A DNA stretch of 64,000 nt, from the NCBI GenBank assembly GCA_036496385.1, contig DASXLD010000086.1, forward strand, positions 1 to 64,000. Reading direction: 5' to 3'. This DNA is from Schlegelella_A sp036496385 (GTDB lineage Bacteria; Pseudomonadota; Gammaproteobacteria; Burkholderiales; Burkholderiaceae_C). The position numbers and the translations under genes are program-made. Of this stretch, positions 8,781-16,720 are shown one piece after another (position 1 is the first letter of the stretch; every line of letters starts with the position of its first letter). Under the pieces are notes generated by a model that was not told the DNA's origin, did no database searches, and saw only the letters and a program-made list of their open reading frames with translations.

Positions 8781-9269
8781 ATGGGCAGTGCCTCGCCGGC
8801 CGCTTCGATCCGCTTCGCGACGCGCGCGGACGCGCTCGGCATCGCCGAGATGTCGCGCGACTACATCGAGGACGGGCTCGGCTGGAGCTGGACGCGCGAG
8901 CGCATCCTGCGCAGCCTTCGCCATCGCGACACCAATGCGATCGTCGCCGTGCGCGAGGCCGACCGCGCCGGCTTCGCGATCATGAAATACGGCGACGAGG
9001 AAGCGCATCTGCTCCTGCTCGCGGTCAAGCCGGCGCATCGCCGCTGCGGCGTCGGCAGCGCGATGGTCGAGTGGCTCGAGCGCTGTGCCGAAGTCGCCGG
9101 CGTCGGCCGCATCACGCTCGAAGCGCGCGCCAGCAACGACGCCGCGCGAGTGTTCTATCGCCGCCATGGCTACGCGCAGGCGCAGCTCCTGCCGGGCTAC
9201 TACGGCGGTCGCGAGACGAGCGTGCGGATGATCAAGGCGTTCGGCCTCTCGAGGACCGGAGCGCTGTGA
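8781..9269 (+). CDS. GNAT family N-acetyltransferase
   Basis: A 162-residue GNAT acetyltransferase. The acetyl-CoA loop appears as AHRRCGVGSAMVEWLE (motif A), followed by ARASNDAARVFYRRHGYAQ (motif B), as in RimI-like enzymes. The substrate is unknown. The ATG at 8781 is the first start compatible with the domain. Its stop overlaps the GTG of the following gene. It is divergent from dinB and shares the LexA-box intergenic region. Confidence 0.85.
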   Translation: MGSASPAASIRFATRADALGIAEMSRDYIEDGLGWSWTRERILRSLRHRDTNAIVAVREADRAGFAIMKYGDEEAHLLLLAVKPAHRRCGVGSAMVEWLERCAEVAGVGRITLEARASNDAARVFYRRHGYAQAQLLPGYYGGRETSVRMIKAFGLSRTGAL

Positions 9270-9841
9270 CGACGCTGGCCTGCGCGACGCTGCTCGCTCT
9301 CGCGTCGGCTGCGGGCGCCGTGGTCGCGCAGGGGGCGGCGATCGACGCCGCACCGCTGCCGCTCGCGAACAAGCGCGTCGCCGCCAGCGCCGACGAATGC
9401 GCGGTCTGGCGCCGCGAGCAGAGCTTTGCGCGCTCGGTCGAGAGGCACGATGCAGGCGGGTTCGCGTCGCATCTGCACGCCGGCGCCGTCTTCAACGCCG
9501 GCACCGCCGCCGCCGATCGCGGCCGCGACACGGTGCTGAAGGAATGGGCCGAGATCGTCGAGGGCAAGACGATCGCGTTGCGCTGGCGACCCGGAATCGT
9601 CCAGATCGGCGGCGAGCCCGCGATCGCGGTCTCGCGCGGCCCGTACATCCTGGAGCGCAGGCACGACGGCGCGCCGATCTTTCGCGTCGGCATGTATCAG
9701 ACGGTCTGGCTTCGCGACCCGCGCGACGGCGTCTGGCACGTTCTCTTCGACGGCAGCGCGACGAGCTCGCAGCCGATGGACAGTCGCGCTGCTGCCGATC
9801 GCTGGGTCGAGGAGCAGGCGATGTCGGAATGCGCGGCGTAG
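9266..9841 (+). CDS. Exported NTF2-like (DUF4440/SnoaL-type) protein
   Basis: A 191-residue protein starting at GTG 9266, which overlaps the upstream stop. It has a signal-peptide-like N-terminus (LACATLLALASAAGAVVAQG). The mature part resembles DUF4440/NTF2-like folds: SFARSVERHDAGGFASHL, LKEWAEIVEGKTIALRW, GMYQTVWLRDPRDGVWHVLFD. These folds serve as ligand-binding or small enzymatic domains; no specific activity can be assigned. It is second in a two-gene operon with the acetyltransferase and convergent with flgN. Confidence 0.75.
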   Translation: MTTLACATLLALASAAGAVVAQGAAIDAAPLPLANKRVAASADECAVWRREQSFARSVERHDAGGFASHLHAGAVFNAGTAAADRGRDTVLKEWAEIVEGKTIALRWRPGIVQIGGEPAIAVSRGPYILERRHDGAPIFRVGMYQTVWLRDPRDGVWHVLFDGSATSSQPMDSRAAADRWVEEQAMSECAA

Positions 9842-9885
9842 GGAGCGGCGGCCGGCCTGAGCGGGGTCGGCGCCTCGGCTTCCCG

Positions 9886-10278
9886 TCAGGCCTGGATCAC
9901 GCCGGTCTTGAAGACGCCGCGGTCGGTGGCACCCACCGCGGAATAGAGCGGCAGTCCCTCGCGTGGCAGCAGCACGTCGATCGCGCGGTCGAGCGCGGCC
10001 GTGGCGCGGGCGAGCGATTCGCGTTGGGCGGCGACCTGACCGCTCGCGCTGGCGAGTCGGTTGCGCAGCGCCGGCGGCAGCGGTCCACTGCGGGCGGCGT
10101 CGGAAAAGTGGCTGACGGCGCTGGCGAGCGCGCGGTGCAGCTCGGCGGCGTGCAGGTCGATGCTCGCGGCGTCGCGCGCCCGCAGTGCGTTGCCTAGCGC
10201 CGACAGACCGGTCTCGACCGCGGCGAGCTGCGCTTCGAGCTCGGGCGGATGCCCGCCGGCAGCGGCGCTTCCGGCCAT
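9886..10278 (-). CDS. flgN: Putative flagellar chaperone FlgN
   Basis: A 130-residue, largely helical protein lying directly downstream of flgM with a 1-bp TGATG overlap, which is the usual place for flgN. FlgN is the export chaperone of the hook-junction proteins FlgK and FlgL. The sequence itself is divergent, with Ala-rich heptads such as LEAQLAAVETGLSALGNALRARD, so the call rests mainly on position, size and helical character. Confidence 0.65.
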   Translation of the reverse strand: MAGSAAAGGHPPELEAQLAAVETGLSALGNALRARDAASIDLHAAELHRALASAVSHFSDAARSGPLPPALRNRLASASGQVAAQRESLARATAALDRAIDVLLPREGLPLYSAVGATDRGVFKTGVIQA

Positions 10279-10592
10279 CAGCCCTGCACCTTGGAAAGAA
10301 GCTCCTGAGCGTTGGCGATCAGCTTGTCGGCGATCGCCTCCGGGTTGACCTTGAAGCTGCCATCGGCGATCTGGCCGGCGATGCGCGTGACCTTGCCAGC
10401 GTCGAATTCGCTCGTGCTGCCGGTAGAAAGCAGGGTCGACGCCGTGCTCGAGAGAGCGACGGTCGCACTTGCGTCGACGCCTGCCGCGGCGCCGGCGTGA
10501 GCGGGCGCCGGCTTGGCGGCTTCGGCCTGGACGGCTGGCGTGCCGACGGCCGGGGCCGGCAGCGGCTTGTCAGCGGGGTGACCGATCTTCAT
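10278..10592 (-). CDS. flgM: Anti-sigma-28 factor FlgM
   Basis: FlgM binds the flagellar sigma factor FliA until the hook is complete and is then exported. The 104-residue protein has a disordered Pro/Ala-rich N-terminus starting MKIGHPADKPLP, and a C-terminal FliA-binding region with KVTRIAGQIADGSFKVNP and IADKLIANAQELL, characteristic of FlgM. An upstream in-frame start is possible but the MKI start fits the family. It has its own sigma-28 promoter about 50 bp upstream and is followed without a gap by flgN. Confidence 0.93.
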   Translation of the reverse strand: MKIGHPADKPLPAPAVGTPAVQAEAAKPAPAHAGAAAGVDASATVALSSTASTLLSTGSTSEFDAGKVTRIAGQIADGSFKVNPEAIADKLIANAQELLSKVQG

Positions 10593-10642
10593 GCAGCTCT
10601 CCAAGGGGCGCCGGCGGGGCCGGGACCGTCATGATGGACGGA

Positions 10643-10669
10643 CTATCGGCCCGGCGGGCAGCGACTTTA
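10643..10669 (-). promoter_or_regulatory. Sigma-28 (FliA) promoter of flgM-flgN
   Basis: On the minus strand there is TAAA (10669-10666), a 15-bp spacer, then GCCGATAG (10650-10643). The enterobacterial FliA consensus is TAAA-N15-GCCGATAA, so this is a match with one substitution and exact spacing. It lies about 50 bp upstream of the flgM ATG. This predicts late (class 3) expression of flgM, forming the usual feedback loop with FliA. Confidence 0.88.
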
Positions 10670-10678
10670 GAGATATTT

Positions 10679-10693
10679 GGCACCCAGGGTGCC
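10679..10693. repeat. Inverted repeat between flgA and flgM
   Basis: Seven-base arms GGCACCC and GGGTGCC are separated by a single A. The repeat sits between the flgA stop and the -35 element of the flgM sigma-28 promoter. The centre is too short for a full hairpin loop (five-base arms with a five-base loop would be possible), and there is no T-run on either side. It could be a protein-binding dyad or a weak flgA terminator; neither is established. Confidence 0.4.
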
Positions 10694-10709
10694 GATGGGC
10701 CCCCCGCGT

Positions 10710-11462
10710 TCACAGGGTCAGCTCCAGGCGGCGCTCCCCGGTTGCAACGCCGGTGACGATGTGCCCGCCTTCGGTCCGCACCCGCGCCGGCTGGCCTTCG
10801 ATGCCGTTCGTGATCGCCTGGCCGGTGCTCTCGAGCGCGAAGCCGTCGCCGGCGGCGATGACCTTGACCTCTTCGCCGGCGGCGAACCATTGGCGCAGCT
10901 TGATGTGCGCCTGGCGCACCGCCTGGCCAGGGCGCAGCGTTTGCGCGAGCGTGCGGCCGACGACGGCGCTGCGCTCGACGAGGGCAGGAGTGAATTCCTC
11001 GGCGAGATCGACCTCGGCCTCCTCGAGATCGGCATCGGCGAGGACGCTGCCCGCGGGCGCGCCAGCGGGAACGACGAGCGCGCGGCCCCAGACCTTGACG
11101 ACGATCGGCAGATAGACGTTCCAGAGCGTGCGGCCTTCCTTGCAGCGCAGGCCGATGCGGGCCTTGCCCCAGAGGCGAACGCCCGGCGGCAGATACGGTT
11201 CGATGCGTTCGCACGGCGCGAGGCGAAGGCGCGGATCGAGTTGACCGATGACGACCTCGACCCGTGCGCTGCCGCTCGCTGTCGCCTTGTCGAGCGCGAG
11301 GACGCGAACCTGGTCGAACACCCCGGCGGCGATCGCGGGCGCGCCTTCATCGCCGCGCACGGGCGGCGCGGCCGCAAGCGCGACAAGCGTGATCGCGAGC
11401 GCCCACGCGAGCCGGCGCGGCGCGACGCGAGCGAGCGGTGCGAGCAGGACGATCGACAGCAT
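10710..11462 (-). CDS. flgA: Flagellar P-ring assembly chaperone FlgA
   Basis: Periplasmic chaperone for P-ring assembly by FlgI. The 250-residue protein has a signal peptide (LAWALAITLVALAAAPPVRG) and the FlgA core: GQLDPRLRLAPCERIEPYLP, the SAF-like PIVVKVWGRALVV, and the C-terminal VKVIAAGDGFALESTGQA with EGQPARVRTEGGHIVTGVA. The ATG at 11462-11460 is chosen because the signal peptide begins there. It is divergent from flgB, with 155 bp between them. Confidence 0.93.
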   Translation of the reverse strand: MLSIVLLAPLARVAPRRLAWALAITLVALAAAPPVRGDEGAPAIAAGVFDQVRVLALDKATASGSARVEVVIGQLDPRLRLAPCERIEPYLPPGVRLWGKARIGLRCKEGRTLWNVYLPIVVKVWGRALVVPAGAPAGSVLADADLEEAEVDLAEEFTPALVERSAVVGRTLAQTLRPGQAVRQAHIKLRQWFAAGEEVKVIAAGDGFALESTGQAITNGIEGQPARVRTEGGHIVTGVATGERRLELTL

Positions 11463-11617
11463 CCGTGCACTGTAGGAGCGGCCGCGCCGAGGGCAGGGCG
11501 CGAACAGGACGGGAAACGCCGCGCTATTCGCGCCAACGCGCGGCGGACCGGTCCAGACAATGCCTTCACGTCGCAGCCGCCCGTCCGGGCAGCCCCGATC
11601 ACGACCGAAAGGCACCG

Positions 11618-12034
11618 ATGCTGAACCGACTCACCGATGCGCTCGACTTCCAGGGCCAGGCGCTGCAGCTGCGCTCGGAGCGGCAGCGCCTGATCGCGAG
11701 CAACATCGCCAACGCCGACACGCCGGGCTACATCGCCCGCGACATGGACTTCGCGAAGACGCTGAAGGCGGTGACCGGCGCGTTGCCGGAGGCGAGCACG
11801 CTCGCCGCGACGCAGACCGGCCATCTCGGCAGCGCCGCCCCGGGCTTGAGCGGCGGCAGCGTCGGCAGCGAGCTGCTCTACGCGACGCCGGCGCAGACCA
11901 ACCTCGACCGCAACACGGTCGACATGGACCGCGAGCGCGCCAGCTTCGCCGACAACGCGATCAAGTACGAAGCGACGCTGCGTTTCATCAACAGCAACGT
12001 GCGGACGACGCTGTCGGCGATCACCGGTCAATAA
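11618..12034 (+). CDS. flgB: Flagellar proximal rod protein FlgB
   Basis: First gene of the flgBCDEF...L operon. The 138-residue protein has the rod-family N-terminus ending in RLIASNIANADTPGYIARD, and a C-terminus with NTVDMDRERASFADNAIKYEAT. The ATG at 11618 gives the family length. FlgB forms the proximal rod with FlgC, FlgF and FliE. No FliA-type promoter is visible upstream of it; GG at 11550-11551 and GC at 11562-11563 resemble a weak sigma-54 element. Confidence 0.95.
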   Translation: MLNRLTDALDFQGQALQLRSERQRLIASNIANADTPGYIARDMDFAKTLKAVTGALPEASTLAATQTGHLGSAAPGLSGGSVGSELLYATPAQTNLDRNTVDMDRERASFADNAIKYEATLRFINSNVRTTLSAITGQ

Positions 12035-12048
12035 GCAGGAGCACTGCG

Positions 12049-12468
12049 ATGAGCATGCTGTCGATCTTCAACGTCTCGGGCAGCGCGGCGAGCGCGCAGA
12101 GCCAGCGCCTGAACGTCGTCGCCTCCAACCTCGCCAACGCCGACACTGTCGCCGGGCCGGACGGCCAGGCCTACAAGGCCCGCCAGGTCACCTTCCAGAC
12201 CGAGCTGATGGGGCAGACCGCGAACGACCCGACCGCCGCCGGCGTGCGCGTCAGCACCGTCACCGAGGATCAGACGCCGGGCCGGCGCGTCCACGACCCC
12301 CAGCACCCGAGCGCCGACGCCGACGGCTACGTCACCTACAGCAACGTCAACGCGGTCGAGGAGATGGTCAACATGATCTCGGCGTCGCGTTCGTACCAGA
12401 ACAACCTCGAGGTGATGAACACCGCCAAGACGCTGCTCTTGAAGACGATCCAGCTCGGTCAGAGCTGA
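12049..12468 (+). CDS. flgC: Flagellar proximal rod protein FlgC
   Basis: A 139-residue rod subunit. N-terminal SQRLNVVASNLANADTV and C-terminal NVNAVEEMVNMISASRSYQN followed by LEVMNTAKTLLLKTIQLGQ are the FlgC signature. AGGAGCACTGCG precedes the ATG as ribosome site. It follows flgB by 14 bp. Confidence 0.96.
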   Translation: MSMLSIFNVSGSAASAQSQRLNVVASNLANADTVAGPDGQAYKARQVTFQTELMGQTANDPTAAGVRVSTVTEDQTPGRRVHDPQHPSADADGYVTYSNVNAVEEMVNMISASRSYQNNLEVMNTAKTLLLKTIQLGQS

Positions 12469-12495
12469 TCGCCGAACTGAACCAGGAGAACGACC

Positions 12496-13158
12496 ATGGC
12501 CGTCAGCGCCCCCACCTCGACGACGAGCGACGTCAACGTCACCTCGACCCCGGCGCCCGCCGCGGCGAGCGATGCCGACGTGACCTCGGACCGCTTCCTG
12601 AAGCTGCTCGTTGCGCAGATGCAGAACCAGGACCCGCTCAACCCGATGGACAACGCCGAGGTCACGAGCCAGATGGCGCAGATCAACACGGTCACCGGCA
12701 TCGACAAGCTGAACACCACCGTGGAAGGCCTGACGAGCCAGTTCATGCAGATGCAGGCGCTGCAGGGCGCTTCGCTCGTCGGCCGCGACGTCATCGTCGC
12801 CGGCAACAAGCTGAGCGTCGATGACGCGAGCGCCGTCGGCCAGGGCGGCTTCGAGCTCGCCAATGCCGCCGACGCGGTCAAGGTCGAGATCCTGAGCGCG
12901 AGCGGCGCCGTCGTGCAGACGCTGAACCTCGGCGCCGAGGGCGCCGGCCTGCACAGCTTCGATTGGCCCGCGGGGGATGCGACCTCGACCAGCGGGCTGA
13001 CGTTCCGCGTCACGGCGACCGCGGGCGGCGTCGCGACACCGGTGACTGCGCTGATGCGCGACCGCGTCGACGCCATCAGCACGTCGGGGACGAGCTTCAA
13101 CCTCGAGCTCGAGAGCTCGGGCACGGTTCCGTACAGCGCCGTCAAGGCGTTCAACTAG
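12496..13158 (+). CDS. flgD: Flagellar hook-capping protein FlgD
   Basis: A 220-residue scaffold that caps the growing hook. DRFLKLLVAQMQNQDPLNPM and VTSQMAQINTVTGIDKLN near the N-terminus are diagnostic. The C-terminal half carries the FlgD Ig-like/tudor region (GLTFRVTATAGGVATPV). Preceded by CAGGAGAACGACC as ribosome site. It lies between flgC and flgE in the standard order. Confidence 0.95.
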   Translation: MAVSAPTSTTSDVNVTSTPAPAAASDADVTSDRFLKLLVAQMQNQDPLNPMDNAEVTSQMAQINTVTGIDKLNTTVEGLTSQFMQMQALQGASLVGRDVIVAGNKLSVDDASAVGQGGFELANAADAVKVEILSASGAVVQTLNLGAEGAGLHSFDWPAGDATSTSGLTFRVTATAGGVATPVTALMRDRVDAISTSGTSFNLELESSGTVPYSAVKAFN

Positions 13159-13183
13159 TTCCTCAGCAGAAAGAGCACACGCC

Positions 13184-14440
13184 ATGGGTTTCCAGCAAGG
13201 TCTGTCCGGGCTCAACGCGTCGAGCAAGAGCCTCGATGTCATCGGCAACAACATTGCCAACGCGAACACGGTCGGCGCCAAGGCGGCGCGCGCGGAGTTC
13301 GCCGACGTCTACGCGAACGCGATCGGCGGCGGCAGCAACGTCGTCGGCATCGGCGTCACTGTCGCCGCGGTCGCGCAGCAGTTCTCGCAGGGCAACATCA
13401 CGACGACCGACAACCCGCTCGACGTCGCCATCAACGGCAACGGCTTCTTCGAGGTCAGCAAGGGCGGCGTCGTCAACTACAGCCGCAACGGCCAGTTCAA
13501 GGTCGATCGCGATGGCTTCATCGTCAACGACCAACAGCAGCAGCTGATGGGCTACCCGGCGGACGCGACCGGGACGATCATCCCGGGAACCGCCGGCCCT
13601 CTGCAGATGCCGACCGCTGGCATCACGCCGGCCGAGACGACCAAGATCGGGATGGAGCTGAACCTCGATGCGCGCGCCGCGATCACGCTGCCCGCCGCCG
13701 GGGCGCCGATCGACTTCGCCGACCCGAGCACGTACAACAACGCCACCTCGCAGACCGTCTACGACGTCCGCGGCGAGGGCGTGACGCTGACCTACTACTA
13801 TCAGAAGGCGGCGGCCGACACCTGGAACGTCTACGTCGCTGCGAACGGCACGCCGATCGCGACCGCGGCCGGCAATCCGGCCGCGTCGACGACGATCACC
13901 TTCCCGGCCAACGGCGGCGCGCCGACGGCTCCGGTCGGTCCGGTCTCGATCGACGTGCCCGCAGTCGCGAACGCCGCCGGTGCGCTCACCCAGCCGATCC
14001 TCGGCGTCGGGCTCGACGTCTCGGGCGCGACTCAGTACGGTGCTGCGTTCGGCGTCACCGACCTGTCGCAGGACGGCTACGCTCCCGGGCAATTGATCGG
14101 CGCGCAGATCGAGGGCAACGGCATCGTCATGGCGAGCTACTCGAACGGCCAGACGCGTCCTGCCGGGCAGATCGAGCTTGCGAGCTTTCGCAACCCGCAG
14201 GGCCTGCAGCCGCTCGGCGGCAACGCCTGGGCGAAGAGCTTCGCGTCGGGCGACCCGTTGGTCGGCGTTCCCGGCGACGCCAACTTCGGCGTCCTGCAGG
14301 CGGGCGCGGTCGAGGAATCGAACGTCGACCTGACCGCCGAGCTGGTCGACATGATCACCGCGCAGCGCGTCTACCAGGCGAACGCGCAGACGATCAAGAC
14401 GCAGGACCAGATCCTGCAGACGATCGTCAACCTGCGCTGA
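13184..14440 (+). CDS. flgE: Flagellar hook protein FlgE
   Basis: Main structural protein of the hook, 418 residues. The N-terminus GFQQGLSGLNASSKSLDVIG leads into NNIANANTVG. NPLDVAINGNGFFEV and YSRNGQFKVDRDGFIV follow, and the C-terminal helix SNVDLTAELVDMITAQRVYQ matches the family. The length is normal for a betaproteobacterial hook protein. Confidence 0.96.
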   Translation: MGFQQGLSGLNASSKSLDVIGNNIANANTVGAKAARAEFADVYANAIGGGSNVVGIGVTVAAVAQQFSQGNITTTDNPLDVAINGNGFFEVSKGGVVNYSRNGQFKVDRDGFIVNDQQQQLMGYPADATGTIIPGTAGPLQMPTAGITPAETTKIGMELNLDARAAITLPAAGAPIDFADPSTYNNATSQTVYDVRGEGVTLTYYYQKAAADTWNVYVAANGTPIATAAGNPAASTTITFPANGGAPTAPVGPVSIDVPAVANAAGALTQPILGVGLDVSGATQYGAAFGVTDLSQDGYAPGQLIGAQIEGNGIVMASYSNGQTRPAGQIELASFRNPQGLQPLGGNAWAKSFASGDPLVGVPGDANFGVLQAGAVEESNVDLTAELVDMITAQRVYQANAQTIKTQDQILQTIVNLR

Positions 14441-14475
14441 TCGCACCCGCCTGAGGCCGCCAGCGGAGGACCGCC

Positions 14476-15201
14476 ATGGACCGTCTCATCTATCTCTCGA
14501 TGGCGGGCGCGAAGGCGACCATGCAGCGCCAGGAAACGCTCGCCAACAACCTCGCCAATGTTTCGACCGGCGGCTTTCGCGGCGAGCTGGCCGCGTTTCG
14601 CGCCGTCCCGGTTCTCGGCAGCGGCGCGAGCACGCGGGTCTATGCGCTCGAGTCGACTCCGGGCTACGACGCGTCGCCGGGGCAGGTCGCTGCGACCGGT
14701 CGCAACCTCGACGTCGCGATGCGTGGCGCGGCGTGGCTCGCGGTCCAGGCGCGCGACGGCACCGAGGCCTACACGCGCGGCGGCGCGCTCGACATCGACG
14801 CCGAAGGAACGATGGTGACGAGCGCGGGACTGCAGGTGCTCGGCGACGGCGGGCCGATCCAGGTCCCCAAGGACACCACGGTCGCCATCGCCGCCGACGG
14901 CACCGTCAGCGCGACCGAGACCAACGGCCGCAGCTCGACGATCGGCCGGCTCAAGCTCGTCACGCCGGAAGGGCCGCTGACGCGCGGCAGCGACGGCCTG
15001 TTCCGCGCCGGCGAAGGCGACCTCAGCTCCGATTCGAGCGCACGGGTGCAGGACGGTGCTCTCGAAGGCTCGAACGTGAGCGCGGTCGACACGATGGTGC
15101 AGATGATCGCGGCGGCGCGCCAGTTCGAGGCGCAGATGAGATCGCTCACGACCGCCGAAAGCAACGACAAGTCGGCATCGCAGTTGTTGTCGGTCTCTTG
15201 A
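14476..15201 (+). CDS. flgF: Flagellar distal rod protein FlgF
   Basis: A 241-residue rod protein with MDRLIYLSMAGAKATMQRQE and LANNLANVSTGGFRGEL at the N-terminus and SNVSAVDTMVQMIAAARQFE at the C-terminus. The gene is full length, but its last 84 codons, stop included (14950-15201), are repeated at 16469-16720. The final ~75 bp differ from the second copy and use codons less typical of this genome (AGA, TTG, TTG, TCT), while the preceding ~175 bp are almost identical. The tail of this copy may therefore be of foreign origin. The normal neighbour flgG lies 1.84 kb away because of the intervening insert. Confidence 0.95.
   Translation: MDRLIYLSMAGAKATMQRQETLANNLANVSTGGFRGELAAFRAVPVLGSGASTRVYALESTPGYDASPGQVAATGRNLDVAMRGAAWLAVQARDGTEAYTRGGALDIDAEGTMVTSAGLQVLGDGGPIQVPKDTTVAIAADGTVSATETNGRSSTIGRLKLVTPEGPLTRGSDGLFRAGEGDLSSDSSARVQDGALEGSNVSAVDTMVQMIAAARQFEAQMRSLTTAESNDKSASQLLSVS
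14950..15201 (+). repeat. Direct repeat copy 1: 3' end of flgF
   Basis: These 252 bp (FlgF codons 159 to stop) are repeated at an exact offset of 1519 bp with no indel. By hand alignment I count about 16 mismatches. Only two lie in the first ~175 bp and the rest lie in the last ~75 bp. Similarity ends at the stop codon on one side and at codon 159 on the other. Confidence 0.93.
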
Positions 15202-15439
15202 CCGTCCGCGGCGAGCGTCGGCGGCCCCGTACTCCCGGGCACGACGGTTGCTGCGACCGACGCCGCGAACGAACCCCGTGAATGAGGGGCTTGTCGCGGG
15301 GTTACCGGCGTTGGACAGTCATCTCGTCGGCCCGCTGAACTCCCTGCTTCTCCCGCGACCGACGCAACCAGGAACAACGCGTGGAGGCTTGCCTTGGCGA
15401 GAGTCGCGCGTACGTCGACAAGCAACGGAGGACTGCGCC

Positions 15440-16468
15440 ATGAACAAGAACGGCAATGCGCTGCGGAAGGTCCGCGCGACCATCGCGATCGTCGCCGCCG
15501 GCTGGGCTCTCACGACCACGATCGACGCCGACGCGCAGCTCGCGCTCAACGCCACCGGAATCGCCGACGGCTTCTCGCTCTCGACCTTTTACACCGATCC
15601 GGCAGCGTACTACGGGCTGATCGGTGCCGTAAGCGTGTCGGGCGGCTTCGTCATCGGCTCTGGCTATGCGCGCGGCCAGCTGTACCGTTTCAACGATACC
15701 GACGGCCAGTCCTTCGGGAGCGCGCTTGCGACGGCATCCGCAGGCGGAACGCCCACAGACATTGCTTCGGCCGGCGGTACGGCGTACGTGGGTCTTCTCG
15801 GCAACCACTACTACGCCATCGATTCGACGACGCTCGCGCTGACGCCGCTCGCTCTGCCCGGTGTCACCGCCACGTATGGTCTCTGGGGCAACCAGACCAA
15901 TGGCCACTTGCTCGCCGGCTCCAACATGGGACTCATCGACATCGACCCCGTCGCCAGTAGCTTCGTCGTAGTGGGCACGCCGGGCGGCAATATCGACGGC
16001 GTGACCGTCTCGCCGGATGGGAAGATCGCCTACATCGAGACCAACAGCAATGCCCTGTTCGGCTACAGCCTTATCACACCGAATCCGACCACGCCCGTGT
16101 TCTCGCGCACCGGTCTCCCCGGTGGCCCAGACGGGACCGGCATCATCAGCGGCGGCACTTTCGACGGCGACCTCATCGTCAACAACAACGACGGCACGGT
16201 CGGCCTGATCGACCATATCAGCGGCGTCGAAACGATCATCGCGTCCGGAGGCGCGCGCGGTGACCTGGTCTCGCCCGATCTCAGCAATGGGACGCTGTTC
16301 CTCACTGCGTCCAACCAGACCTATCGCCTGGCATGTGGGCCCGACTGTTCGATCGGCTCGACGCCGCCTCCCGTGCCGGAGCCCGAAACGGTGGCCTTGT
16401 TGGGCCTTGGCCTGACCGCGATGTGGCTGCGCCGCAGGCGCATGCATACCGGGTCGGCCGGCGGCTGA
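15440..16468 (+). CDS. PEP-CTERM sorting domain protein inserted between flgF and flgG
   Basis: A 342-residue secreted protein. It has a signal peptide (VRATIAIVAAGWALTTTI), a repetitive beta-propeller-like body rich in Gly/Thr (GGNIDGVTVSPDGKIAYIET), and a C-terminal PEP-CTERM tag: VPEPETVALLGLGLTAMWLR then an Arg run. Such proteins are processed by an exosortase and attached at the cell surface or in exopolysaccharide. ACGGAGGACTGCGCC precedes the ATG. Codon choice is looser than in the flagellar genes. The stop codon is followed directly, in frame, by a fragment of flgF, so the gene is part of an insertion. About 240 bp of non-coding DNA precede it. Confidence 0.9.
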   Translation: MNKNGNALRKVRATIAIVAAGWALTTTIDADAQLALNATGIADGFSLSTFYTDPAAYYGLIGAVSVSGGFVIGSGYARGQLYRFNDTDGQSFGSALATASAGGTPTDIASAGGTAYVGLLGNHYYAIDSTTLALTPLALPGVTATYGLWGNQTNGHLLAGSNMGLIDIDPVASSFVVVGTPGGNIDGVTVSPDGKIAYIETNSNALFGYSLITPNPTTPVFSRTGLPGGPDGTGIISGGTFDGDLIVNNNDGTVGLIDHISGVETIIASGGARGDLVSPDLSNGTLFLTASNQTYRLACGPDCSIGSTPPPVPEPETVALLGLGLTAMWLRRRRMHTGSAGG

Positions 16469-16720
16469 CTGAAGCTCGTCACGCCGGAAGGGCCGCTGAC
16501 GCGCGGCAGCGACGGCCTGTTCCGCGCCAGCGAAGGCGACCTCAGCTCCGATTCGAGCGCACGGGTGCAGGACGGTGCTCTCGAAGGCTCGAACGTGAGC
16601 GCGGTCGACACGATGGTGCAGATGATCGCGGCGGCGCGCCAGTTCGAAGCGCAGATGAAGTCGCTCACGACCGCCGACAACAACGACAAGGCCGCGTCGC
16701 AGCTGCTCTCGGTCAGCTGA
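16469..16720 (+). pseudogene. Duplicated 3' fragment of flgF (direct repeat copy 2)
   Basis: This stretch encodes FlgF codons 159 to stop, beginning with LKLVTPEGPLTRGSDG and ending LLSVS, with no start codon. It begins on the base after the PEP-CTERM stop codon and is in the same frame as that gene. It cannot make FlgF alone. Its last 75 bp use GC-rich codons like the rest of the flg operon, so this tail is more likely the original host flgF end than the tail now attached to the complete gene. Confidence 0.9.

Noticed and set aside
6018..9841. Very long frames of over 1000 codons on both strands across 6-10 kb
   Set aside because: They are opposite-strand or off-frame shadows of well-supported genes (oxidase, dinB, acetyltransferase) in GC-rich DNA; their translations are Arg/Ala/Asp-rich without domains.
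15202..15439. Search for a transposase or integrase that could have carried the PEP-CTERM gene into the flg operon
   Set aside because: No recombinase frame, terminal inverted repeat or target-site duplication is visible between the flgF copies; homologous recombination explains the structure better.
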